Origin: Pantoea cypripedii
GTDB lineage: Bacteria; Pseudomonadota; Gammaproteobacteria; Enterobacterales; Enterobacteriaceae
Reading direction: 5' to 3'
Assembly (NCBI RefSeq): GCF_011395035.1
Contig: NZ_CP024768.1
Coordinates: 1,895,186 to 1,959,185, forward strand
Length of the DNA: 64,000 bases
Both the position numbers and the translations under genes were made by a program. Every line of letters starts with the position of its first letter. The first letter of the stretch is position 1. Shown here in pieces: positions 40,333-48,345 of this stretch. The notes under the pieces were generated by a model. The model was not told where the DNA came from, did no database searches, and saw nothing but the letters and a program-made list of their open reading frames with translations.

Positions 40333-40397
40333 AGTATGACGGCATATTGCCAACGCTCAGGTTTAAAAATGTTTTTTCACCGCACCTCTGGCCTGGC
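40333..40397 (+). repeat. 65-bp direct repeat, copy 2
   Basis: Partner of 38732-38796. It lies 61 bases upstream of the hydroxyacid dehydrogenase, so copy 1 and copy 2 could both derive from the original intergenic region between pqqU and this gene. Confidence 0.92.
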
Positions 40398-40457
40398 TGT
40401 GTAGCCGAATTCCTGTCAGGCTAGCGCTTTTGTCCGAAATCATAGAAGGGAGTGAAG

Positions 40458-41321
40458 ATGAGTCAGCAACCTGTGGTAGCGGTATTGGGACTGGGCGCAA
40501 TGGGCCATGCATTTGCCGCTAACCTGTTGAAGAAAGACTTTGTGGTGCAGGGCTGGAACCGCACACGCGCCCGTGGCGAAGATTTAGTGTCTGCCGGGCT
40601 GCTCCTGAGTGACAGCGCTGTACAGGCGGTGGACGGGGCGGACGTCGTGATCGCCATGCTGTCCGACGGTGAGACCACGCTCCAGGTCATCAGTGAAGCG
40701 CAGCACGCGTTGAATCAGGGTGCCACGCTGTGCCAGATGGGCACTATTGGGGTGGAAGCGACCGATGCGCTGATTGCCCAACTGGCAGAGGCGCGCCCGG
40801 ATGTGGTGTTTATCGATGCACCGGTTTCGGGTACTAAAGCCCCGGCGGAAAATGCGCAGATTCTGGTGATGGCGAGTGGTGACCAGAGCAAAGCCCAGGC
40901 GGCAGAACAGGTGTTTGCGGCGATTAGCAAGGGCACCCAATGGCTCGGCGCAGCCGGGGCCAGCTCACGCATGAAACTGGTGGTTAACAGCTGGCTGATT
41001 GGTCTGATGCAGAGCCTGGCGGAAAGTACCCGTCTGGCGGAGCAGTTTGGTTTCAGCACCGACGACCTGTGGAAAGTGCTGGACGGCGGTCCTCTGGCTG
41101 CGCCTTACGCCAAAATGAAACTCGGCATGATCGCCAGTGGTGATTTCACACCGCAAATGCATCTGGTCTGGGCGTTGAAAGATGCGCGTCTGGCGCTGGA
41201 TGCCGCCGGTGACGCAAAACTGCCCGCGCTGGAGAACATCGTGGATGTCTGGCAGCAGGCGGTGGACGCCGGTTTTGGCGAACAGGACCTGGCCGCGGTT
41301 TATCAGTTCCTGAAGCCGTAA
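40458..41321 (+). CDS. NAD(P)-dependent beta-hydroxyacid dehydrogenase
   Basis: A 287-residue protein of the 3-hydroxyisobutyrate/tartronate-semialdehyde reductase family. The N-terminal Rossmann motif is AVLGLGAMGHAFAANL. The substrate-binding segment FIDAPVSGTKAPAENAQ and the catalytic Lys in SSRMKLVVNSW are present. The start was chosen at 40458 with AAGGGAG upstream (GTG 40452 is in frame). Substrate unknown. It is followed 4 bases on by an AraC-type regulator that probably controls it. Confidence 0.9.
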   Translation: MSQQPVVAVLGLGAMGHAFAANLLKKDFVVQGWNRTRARGEDLVSAGLLLSDSAVQAVDGADVVIAMLSDGETTLQVISEAQHALNQGATLCQMGTIGVEATDALIAQLAEARPDVVFIDAPVSGTKAPAENAQILVMASGDQSKAQAAEQVFAAISKGTQWLGAAGASSRMKLVVNSWLIGLMQSLAESTRLAEQFGFSTDDLWKVLDGGPLAAPYAKMKLGMIASGDFTPQMHLVWALKDARLALDAAGDAKLPALENIVDVWQQAVDAGFGEQDLAAVYQFLKP

Positions 41322-41325
41322 TGCG

Positions 41326-42108
41326 ATGACGGCGGTACTGAGCTTCGATTTCACCAGTCGTCCGCTGGTGCCCTATGCCCATGATTATGCCCACGGCGAT
41401 GCCGAGCCGTGGCATAACCATGACTGCGCCCAGTTGATTCACACCCTGAGCGGCGTGGTTAAGGTGGAGACTCAGCACGGCAACTGGATTGTGCCGCCCA
41501 GTCGCGGTGTCTGGTTGCCCGCGGGTACGCGGCATGCGTTGCAGATTGTGGGTCAGGTGGCGGCGCGCACCCTGTTTGTTGATCCGCTGGCGCGCGCCGA
41601 TCTGCCTGCCAGTTGCCAGGTAGTGCAGATCTCCCCGTTGCTGCGTGAGCTGATAGTCAGTGCGATTGCCTTGCCTGAAAGTTACTCGGCGGGTAGCCGC
41701 GCCGAGCGGATCTACGAACTGATTCTGGATGAAATTCGCGTAATGGATGTGCTGCCGTTCGGTTTCCCCTGGCCGGAAAGCGCCCGTCTGCTGGCGTTGT
41801 GCCAGCAGATCCAGCAGCAGCCCGGTGAAAACTGGACGCTGGCACGGGCCGCGGCAGAACTGTGCGTGGCCGAGCGCACCCTGGCACGCCACTTTAGTCG
41901 CGAAACCGGTTTGCAGTTCAGCGACTGGGTGCGACGGGTGCGCATCAGTGTCGCTTTAACCCGACTGGCGCAGGGCGACACGGTGCTGGCGGTGGCGCTG
42001 GACCTCGGCTATGACAGCCCGGACGCCTTCAGCGCGATGTTTCGCCGTTTGCTCGGGGTTACGCCAGCGAACTACTTTCCTGCGGCAGAAAAGCGTGGGC
42101 GGCGTTAA
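41326..42108 (+). CDS. AraC-family transcriptional regulator
   Basis: A 260-residue regulator. The N-terminal cupin-like sensor (EPWHNHDCAQLIHTLSGVVK, then VPPSRGVWLPAGTRHA) is followed by an AraC HTH pair at 160-255 (LARAAAELCVAERTLARHFS; VALDLGYDSPDAFSAMFRR). The layout resembles the NimR/YeaM branch. It probably regulates the upstream dehydrogenase. The last 50 bases overlap the 3' end of the convergent leuA-type gene. Confidence 0.92.
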   Translation: MTAVLSFDFTSRPLVPYAHDYAHGDAEPWHNHDCAQLIHTLSGVVKVETQHGNWIVPPSRGVWLPAGTRHALQIVGQVAARTLFVDPLARADLPASCQVVQISPLLRELIVSAIALPESYSAGSRAERIYELILDEIRVMDVLPFGFPWPESARLLALCQQIQQQPGENWTLARAAAELCVAERTLARHFSRETGLQFSDWVRRVRISVALTRLAQGDTVLAVALDLGYDSPDAFSAMFRRLLGVTPANYFPAAEKRGRR

Positions 42109-43744
42109 GCAGCGCCTGCAACGAGGCGCGTGCCACGTCATTGTCGATACCCACCCCCCAGGCGCGCTCACCACGGCTGTTCACACAACTGAGGTAGGTG
42201 ACGGAGCGACTGTCACTGCGTTTGCCCAGCGTATGCTCATGATAATCCTCGATACTCAGCGTCAGGCCATACCGCTGGCGTAATGCGGTGACCGCTGCGG
42301 ACAACAACCCGTTGCCTTTGCCTTCCAGACTGACCTGCTGCGCCCCTTGCTGCAGCCGGGCTTTCAGGCGCGTTTCCCCTTTCTCATCGCTATGGCTTTC
42401 CGCTTCCAGCAATCGCCGCGTCGGTTGGGTCAGGCCGTAATGTTCACAAAACAGTTGCCACAACGCGTGGTGGGTCATCTCCTGACCATGCGCATCGGTC
42501 TGCTGCTGCACGATACGGCTGAAATCCTGTTGCAGGCCGCGCGGCAATTGCAGGCCGTGGTTCTGCTCCAGCAGCCAGGCGGCACCGCCTTTGCCAGACT
42601 GGCTGTTAACGCGGATCACCGCTTCATAGCTGCAACCGATATCCGCCGGATCGAGCGGCAGATACGGCATCTGCCAGATTGTCTCTTTGCGTTCAGCCCG
42701 CTCGGCAAACCCTTTGCGAATCGCATCCTGATGCGAGCCGGAAAAGGCGGTGAATACCAGTTCACCGGCATAAGGATGGCGCGGATGCACCGGCAGCTGG
42801 TTGCAGCGCGTCACCACTTCCAGCACCTGCTGGATATCGCTGAAATCAAGCTGTGGAGCCACCCCCTGGGTATAGAGATTCAGCGCCAGTGTGACGATGT
42901 CCACGTTACCGGTGCGTTCACCGTTACCGAACAGGCAACCTTCAACCCGATCGGCTCCGGCCAGTAAAGCCAGTTCGGCACAGGCGATACCGGTACCGCG
43001 ATCGTTGTGCGGATGCACGCTGATGCTGACCTGCGCGCGTTGGCTGAAGTGGCGGCAGAAATACTCAATCTGGTCGGCATAGACATTCGGCGTGTTGACC
43101 TCAACGGTAGCGGGCAGGTTGATGATCATCGGTCGCTGCGCGCCAGGCTGCCAGATGGCTGCCACCGCTTCACATATCTCCAGCGCGAATTCAGGTTCGG
43201 TAAAGCAAAAGGTTTCCGGTGAGTACTGGAATGTCCATGCGGTGTCAGGCTGGCTCTCGCAGCGGGCGCGTATCTGACGTGCTGCGGCGCAGGCCAGTTC
43301 GATAATTTCTGCTTTGCTTTGGCGAAACACGCGCTCACGGAACAGCGGGGCGGTGGCGTTGTAAAGATGGACAATGGCGCGCGGTGCGCCGCGCAGTGCG
43401 GCAAACGTGCGGTCGATCAGATCGGCGCGCGCCTGGGTCAGCACCTGAATCGCCACGTCATCGGGAATATGGCGCTGCTCAATCAGCAGGCGCACAAAGT
43501 CGAAGTCAGTTTGCGAGGCGGCAGGAAAGGCCACCTCAATCTCTTTAAATCCGCAACGTACCAGCAGTTGCCAGAACTCCAGTTTGCGTGCGCTGTCCAT
43601 CGGCGTAGCCAGGGCCTGATTGCCGTCGCGCAGGTCAGTGGAAAGCCAGCGCGGTGCCTGGGTCAGCTGGCGTGATGGCCATTGGCGTTCCGGCAGGTCA
43701 ATCACCGGATAAGGACGATATTTTTCAGCGGGCTGGGTAAGCAT
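42059..43744 (-). CDS. leuA: 2-isopropylmalate synthase (LeuA, long form)
   Basis: A 561-residue enzyme condensing acetyl-CoA with 2-oxoisovalerate, the first step of leucine synthesis. The TIM barrel has the metal/catalytic STDLRDGNQAL, VSISVHPHNDRGTGIA and GCLFGNGERTGN segments. The C-terminal 130 residues form the LeuA regulatory dimer domain (leucine feedback site) including ALRQRYGLTLSIEDYHEHTL. No leuBCD genes are adjacent, so this is a free-standing copy; whether another leuA exists cannot be seen. Confidence 0.93.
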   Translation of the reverse strand: MLTQPAEKYRPYPVIDLPERQWPSRQLTQAPRWLSTDLRDGNQALATPMDSARKLEFWQLLVRCGFKEIEVAFPAASQTDFDFVRLLIEQRHIPDDVAIQVLTQARADLIDRTFAALRGAPRAIVHLYNATAPLFRERVFRQSKAEIIELACAAARQIRARCESQPDTAWTFQYSPETFCFTEPEFALEICEAVAAIWQPGAQRPMIINLPATVEVNTPNVYADQIEYFCRHFSQRAQVSISVHPHNDRGTGIACAELALLAGADRVEGCLFGNGERTGNVDIVTLALNLYTQGVAPQLDFSDIQQVLEVVTRCNQLPVHPRHPYAGELVFTAFSGSHQDAIRKGFAERAERKETIWQMPYLPLDPADIGCSYEAVIRVNSQSGKGGAAWLLEQNHGLQLPRGLQQDFSRIVQQQTDAHGQEMTHHALWQLFCEHYGLTQPTRRLLEAESHSDEKGETRLKARLQQGAQQVSLEGKGNGLLSAAVTALRQRYGLTLSIEDYHEHTLGKRSDSRSVTYLSCVNSRGERAWGVGIDNDVARASLQALLNAAHAFLPQESSSLA

Positions 43745-43950
43745 GGGGGTTCTCCTTATGGTCTGCTGCCAGTCTCGCTGAAGTCATACCGCTCCGGCTC
43801 GCCCATTGCTGACAACCACCCGTGCAAAACTGACAAGTACCCGTGCAGATTCGCTCAGGGATTTATTCCTGCACCCTTTGTGCGCCGCGATTTGGCGAAA
43901 GCGCGGCAGACGCGTAGCATAGCCTTATGTTACTCCGCTGTTATCAGGCT

Positions 43951-44976
43951 ATGTCTCTTTCAATTTTCGATGGTCATAACGACCTGCTGCTTAATCTGTG
44001 GCTGCATCACCGTGATGCGCCAGCTCAGGCTTTTTTCTCCGGCATAGAAAACGGCCACCTCGACTTCCCGCGCATGCAGCAGGGCAGTTTTGCCGGTGGC
44101 CTGTTTGCGCTGTTTGTTCCGCCGCAACGCTATATCGAGCAGGTTGCGCCCCAGCGGGCGCAGGAACGCTGGTCGCCGCTGGAGATTCTCTGGCAGCAGC
44201 TGGCGATCCTCAAAACGTTGGTGGCTGAATCGCAGGGTCGCGCCCGCTTATGTCTGACCAGCGCCGATATCGCCGCCTGCCGGGCGGACGGGGTGCTGGC
44301 GATGGTGGCGCATATCGAAGGAGCCGATGGCTTTGATGGCGACGGTGACGCGCTGGCCGCGTTTTATCAGGCTGGCGTGCGCAGCATCGGGCCGTTCTGG
44401 AATCTGCCCAATCGCTTTGGGGTGGGAGTCACCGGTAACTTCCCCGGCTCACCGGACAGCGGCCCCGGTTTAACCGCAGAGGGCGAAGCCCTGATTGCCG
44501 CCGCTAATCAGCAGCGCATGCTGATTGATGTCTCCCATATGAACGCTAACTCTTTCTGGGACACCGCGCGCTTATCCTCTGCACCACTGGTGGCGACGCA
44601 TTCCAATGCCCATGCGCTGTGTCCGCAGCCGCGCAATCTCACTGATGATCAGTTGCGCGCTATCCGCGACAGTGGCGGCGTGGTGGGAGTAAATTTTGGT
44701 AACGCCTTTCTGCGTGCCGATGGCAAACGCGACAATGACACGCCACTGATCGAAATTGTTAAACATGTTGATCATTTAATCGCGATAATGGGCAGCGATC
44801 ACGTGGCCTTTGGCTCCGACTTCGACGGCATCAGCGCGCCAGAGGCGTTGAAAGATGTTTCCGGGTTGCCACAGCTTTGCGCCTTGTTGCGCGAAAATGG
44901 CTATGATCAGGCTGGACTTGAGCAAATTACCTGGGGCAACTGGCAGCGGGTGCTGAAACAGATTTGGGGGGAATAA
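43951..44976 (+). CDS. Membrane dipeptidase (peptidase M19)
   Basis: A 341-residue zinc dipeptidase, with the metal site FDGHNDLL at the N-terminus, IDVSHMN and THSNAHALCPQPRNLTDDQL, and near the C-terminus FGSDFDGI. Renal dipeptidase-like enzymes cleave dipeptides, some with D-residues. The frame is open to ATG 43927; neither start has a good ribosome site. It directly precedes pqqA; whether it takes part in peptide recycling for PQQ is unknown. Confidence 0.9.
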   Translation: MSLSIFDGHNDLLLNLWLHHRDAPAQAFFSGIENGHLDFPRMQQGSFAGGLFALFVPPQRYIEQVAPQRAQERWSPLEILWQQLAILKTLVAESQGRARLCLTSADIAACRADGVLAMVAHIEGADGFDGDGDALAAFYQAGVRSIGPFWNLPNRFGVGVTGNFPGSPDSGPGLTAEGEALIAAANQQRMLIDVSHMNANSFWDTARLSSAPLVATHSNAHALCPQPRNLTDDQLRAIRDSGGVVGVNFGNAFLRADGKRDNDTPLIEIVKHVDHLIAIMGSDHVAFGSDFDGISAPEALKDVSGLPQLCALLRENGYDQAGLEQITWGNWQRVLKQIWGE

Positions 44977-45126
44977 CACAATTCCCTTACCTAATCGGGG
45001 TTGATCTGTTCGTCACATTGGCGCAACATCAGCCCGCGTTGTGTATTGCGATCGGGATCACAGATCCTGGCGCAAGCATTCCATGCAGAGTTCGCTCTGC
45101 GTTAAGAGACTTAGAGGAAGAATATT

Positions 45127-45198
45127 ATGTGGAAAAAACCTGAATTTGTTGACCTGCGTCTGGGCCTGGAAGTGACTCTGTACATCTCCAACCGCTAA
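45127..45198 (+). CDS. pqqA: PqqA, PQQ precursor peptide
   Basis: The 23-residue substrate peptide (begins MWKKPEFVDLR). Glu15 and Tyr19 in LEVTLY are linked by PqqE and become the PQQ skeleton. GAGGAAG precedes the start. It heads the pqqABCDEF operon and is separated from pqqB by a terminator-like hairpin, which would make pqqA mRNA the most abundant. An identical peptide is encoded at 38150-38221. Confidence 0.97.
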   Translation: MWKKPEFVDLRLGLEVTLYISNR

Positions 45199-45205
45199 GA
45201 CTTCT

Positions 45206-45234
45206 GCCCGCCACCTGCGCGGGCATTTTGTTTT
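45206..45234 (+). terminator. Attenuator hairpin between pqqA and pqqB
   Basis: Stem GCCCGC/GCGGGC (45206-45211, 45219-45224), loop of 7, and a tract TTTTGTTTT. Partial termination here would give excess pqqA transcript. Confidence 0.75.
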
Positions 45235-45253
45235 CCTTCTCCGGTCATTTCTC

Positions 45254-46180
45254 ATGTTTATTAAAGTTCTCGGTTCAGCGGCGGGCGGTGGTTTTCCGCA
45301 GTGGAACTGTAACTGCGCCAATTGCAGCGGCCTGCGTAATGGCACGATCCAGGCGCAGGCACGCACCCAGTCATCGATTATTGTCAGCGATAACGGTGAA
45401 GATTGGGTGCTGTGTAACGCCTCCCCCGATATCAGCCAGCAGATCGCCCACACGCCAGAACTGAATAAAAAGGGCGTCCTGCGCGGCACGGCGATTGGCA
45501 GCATCATTCTTACCGACAGCCAGATCGACCATACCACCGGCTTACTCAGCCTGCGTGAAGGTTGCCCGCATCAGGTGTGGTGTACCCCTGAAGTGCACGC
45601 CGATCTCACCAGCGGCTTCCCGATTTTTACCATGCTGCAGCACTGGAACGGTGGTTTGCAGCATCATGCGCTGACACCGCTGGAACCTTTCCGCGTTGAT
45701 GTCTGCCGCAATCTTGAATTTACCGCCATCCCGATCCTGAGCAATGCGCCGCCGTATTCGCCATTCCGCGATCGTCCGCTGCCGGGCCATAACGTGGCGT
45801 TGTTTATTACTAACCACGCCAATAGTCAGACGCTGCTGTATGCGCCGGGCCTTGGTGAACCGGATGCGGTGATTATGCCGTGGCTGCAAAAGGCCGATTG
45901 CCTGCTGATTGACGGTACCGTCTGGCAGGATGACGAGCTGCTGACCACTGGCGTCGGTAAAAATACCGGCAAAGCCATGGGCCATTTAGCGCTTTCCTCC
46001 GCCCAGGGCATGATGGCGCTGCTGGCGTCGTTACCGGCCAAACGCAAAATTTTGATTCATATTAACAACACCAATCCGATCCTCAACGAGCAGTCACCGC
46101 AGCGCCAGTTCCTGACGCAGCAGGGCATTGAAGTGAGCTGGGATGGAATGGCGATTCATCTGCAGGAGTCTTCATCGTGA
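45254..46180 (+). CDS. pqqB: PqqB
   Basis: A 308-residue metallo-beta-lactamase-fold enzyme of PQQ synthesis. Family marks are AAGGGFPQWNCNCANCSGLR at the N-terminus with zinc-binding Cys, and the metal motif DSQIDHTTGLL. PqqB is a hydroxylase acting on the cross-linked glutamate-tyrosine intermediate. It overlaps pqqC by 4 bases (GTGA). Confidence 0.97.
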   Translation: MFIKVLGSAAGGGFPQWNCNCANCSGLRNGTIQAQARTQSSIIVSDNGEDWVLCNASPDISQQIAHTPELNKKGVLRGTAIGSIILTDSQIDHTTGLLSLREGCPHQVWCTPEVHADLTSGFPIFTMLQHWNGGLQHHALTPLEPFRVDVCRNLEFTAIPILSNAPPYSPFRDRPLPGHNVALFITNHANSQTLLYAPGLGEPDAVIMPWLQKADCLLIDGTVWQDDELLTTGVGKNTGKAMGHLALSSAQGMMALLASLPAKRKILIHINNTNPILNEQSPQRQFLTQQGIEVSWDGMAIHLQESSS

Positions 46181-46932
46181 TCATTACTGAAGCCCTGACG
46201 CCAGCCGCCTTTGAACAGGCACTGCGCGCCAAAGGTGCCTATTATCATATTCATCACCCGTACCATATCGCCATGCACAACGGCGAAGCGACGCCGGAGC
46301 AGATCAAAGGCTGGGTGGCGAACCGTTTTTATTACCAGACCAATATCCCGCTGAAAGATGCGGCGATCATGGCGAACTGCCCGGACCCGGCGACGCGCCG
46401 TAAATGGGTGCAGCGTATCCTCGATCATGACGGCAGCAATGGTCATGAAGGCGGCATTGAAGCCTGGCTGCAACTGGGTGAAGCGGTAGGGTTGACGCGT
46501 GAAGAATTGTTGTCCGAGCAGCATGTGCTGCCTGGCGTGCGTTTCGCGGTGGATGCCTACGTCAACTTTGCCCGTCGTGCCAACTGGCAGGAAGCGGCCT
46601 GTAGCTCACTGACCGAGCTGTTTGCACCGCAGATCCACCAGTCGCGTCTCGACAGCTGGCCACAGCATTATCCGTGGATTAAAGAGGAAGGTTATTTCTA
46701 CTTCCGCAGCCGCCTGAGCCAGGCGAATCGCGATGTGGAGCACGGTCTGGCGCTGGCGCTGGAGATTTTTACCAGCGCAGAGCAACAGAATCGGATGCTG
46801 GAGATTCTGCAATTTAAACTCGATATTCTGTGGACCATGCTCGATGCCATGACCATGGCCTATGCGTTGCAGCGTCCGCCTTATCATACGGTCACCGACA
46901 AGGCGGCCTGGCACACCACCAGACTGGTATAA
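46177..46932 (+). CDS. pqqC: PqqC, pyrroloquinoline-quinone synthase
   Basis: A 251-residue cofactorless oxidase catalysing the last step: ring closure and eight-electron oxidation to PQQ. All-helical TENA-like fold with typical YHIHHPYHIAMHNGEATPEQ, MANCPDPATRRKWVQRILDH and EGYFYFRSRL. Starts at GTG. Confidence 0.97.
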   Translation: MIITEALTPAAFEQALRAKGAYYHIHHPYHIAMHNGEATPEQIKGWVANRFYYQTNIPLKDAAIMANCPDPATRRKWVQRILDHDGSNGHEGGIEAWLQLGEAVGLTREELLSEQHVLPGVRFAVDAYVNFARRANWQEAACSSLTELFAPQIHQSRLDSWPQHYPWIKEEGYFYFRSRLSQANRDVEHGLALALEIFTSAEQQNRMLEILQFKLDILWTMLDAMTMAYALQRPPYHTVTDKAAWHTTRLV

Positions 46933-46937
46933 CAAAC

Positions 46938-47216
46938 ATGAAAGATAACCTGATCCCTGCTTTCCGACGCGGCTATCGCCTGCAATGGGAACCCGCGCAG
47001 GAGAGCCATGTGGTGCTCTATCCGGAAGGGATGGCGAAACTGAATGAAACCGCCACCGCTATTCTGGAGCTGGTAACGGGCAAACAGGATGTCGCCGCCA
47101 TTATTGCCACGCTGAACGCACGCTTCCCGGAGGCTGGCGGCGTGGATGAAGACGTGAAAGCGTTTTTGCAGTCAGCCGTTGAACAAAAATGGATCCAGTG
47201 TCGTGAACCCGAATAA
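46938..47216 (+). CDS. pqqD: PqqD, PqqA-binding chaperone
   Basis: A 92-residue RiPP recognition element that presents PqqA to PqqE. Typical RRGYRLQWEPAQESHVVLYP and GMAKLNETATAILELV. Starts at ATG 46938. The 3' end overlaps pqqE by 14 bases. Confidence 0.96.
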   Translation: MKDNLIPAFRRGYRLQWEPAQESHVVLYPEGMAKLNETATAILELVTGKQDVAAIIATLNARFPEAGGVDEDVKAFLQSAVEQKWIQCREPE

Positions 47217-48345
47217 ACCAGGCATTACGCCGCCGCTGTGGCTGCTGGCCGAGCTAACCTATCGCTGCCCGTTGCAGTGCCCGTACTGCTCGAATCCGCT
47301 CGATTTTGCCCAGCAGGAAAAAGAGCTGACCACTGAACAGTGGATTGAGGTGTTCCGCCAGGCACGCGCCATGGGCAGCGTGCAGCTCGGTTTTTCCGGT
47401 GGCGAACCCCTGACGCGTAAAGACTTGCCGGAGTTGATTAAGGCCGCGCGGGATCTCGGTTTCTACACCAACCTGATCACCTCAGGCATTGGTCTGACGC
47501 AGAACAAGCTCGATGCCTTTGCGGACGCCGGTCTCGATCATATCCAGATCAGCTTCCAGGCCAGCGATGAAACGCTGAACGCCGCGCTGGCTGGCTCGAA
47601 AAAAGCCTTCCAGCAGAAGCTGGAGATGGCAAAAGCGGTAAAAGCGCACGGCTATCCGATGGTGTTGAACTTCGTGCTGCATCGCCACAACATCGACCAA
47701 ATCGATAAAATTATCGATTTATGTATCGAGCTGGAAGCGGATGACGTGGAACTGGCAACCTGCCAGTTTTACGGCTGGGCGCACATCAATCGCCAGGGGT
47801 TACTGCCGACGCGTGAACAAATTGCGCGCGCCGAAGCCATCGTGGCGCAATATCGCCAGCGTATGGAGGCCAGCGGTAATCTCACCAATCTGCTGTTTGT
47901 CACGCCGGATTATTACGAAGAACGTCCGAAAGGCTGCATGGGTGGCTGGGGATCGATCTTCCTGAGCGTCACACCGGAAGGCACAGCACTGCCATGCCAC
48001 AGCGCGCGTCAGCTACCGGTGGAATTCCCGTCCGTGCTGGAACGCAGCCTGGATGATATCTGGTATAACTCGTTTGGTTTTAACCGCTACCGGGGTTATG
48101 ACTGGATGCCAGAGCCGTGCCGTTCCTGTGACGAGAAAGAGAAGGACTTCGGTGGTTGCCGTTGCCAGGCCTATATGCTGACCGGCAATGCCGACAACGC
48201 TGACCCGGTGTGCAGCAAATCGCCGCATCACGACAAAATCCTCGAAGCCCGGCGCGAAGCCAGCTGTAGCGATATCAAAATTGCCCAGCTGCAATTCCGC
48301 AACCGCACCAATTCGCAGCTGATCTACAAGCAGCGCATTCTGTGA
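47203..48345 (+). CDS. pqqE: PqqE, radical SAM peptide cyclase
   Basis: A 380-residue radical SAM enzyme forming the C-C bond between Glu15 and Tyr19 of PqqA. The SAM-cluster motif is C22-x3-C26-x2-C29 (RCPLQCPYCS). The C-terminal SPASM domain holds further cysteines (CMGGW; CHSARQ; EPCRSCDEKEKDFGGCRCQA). Starts at GTG 47203 inside pqqD. The stop overlaps pqqF (TGATG). Confidence 0.97.
   Translation: MNPNKPGITPPLWLLAELTYRCPLQCPYCSNPLDFAQQEKELTTEQWIEVFRQARAMGSVQLGFSGGEPLTRKDLPELIKAARDLGFYTNLITSGIGLTQNKLDAFADAGLDHIQISFQASDETLNAALAGSKKAFQQKLEMAKAVKAHGYPMVLNFVLHRHNIDQIDKIIDLCIELEADDVELATCQFYGWAHINRQGLLPTREQIARAEAIVAQYRQRMEASGNLTNLLFVTPDYYEERPKGCMGGWGSIFLSVTPEGTALPCHSARQLPVEFPSVLERSLDDIWYNSFGFNRYRGYDWMPEPCRSCDEKEKDFGGCRCQAYMLTGNADNADPVCSKSPHHDKILEARREASCSDIKIAQLQFRNRTNSQLIYKQRIL

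Noticed and set aside
41146..41892. 248-codon minus-strand frame opposite the dehydrogenase and AraC genes
   Set aside because: A shadow frame with Arg/His/Gln-rich composition spanning two real genes on the other strand.
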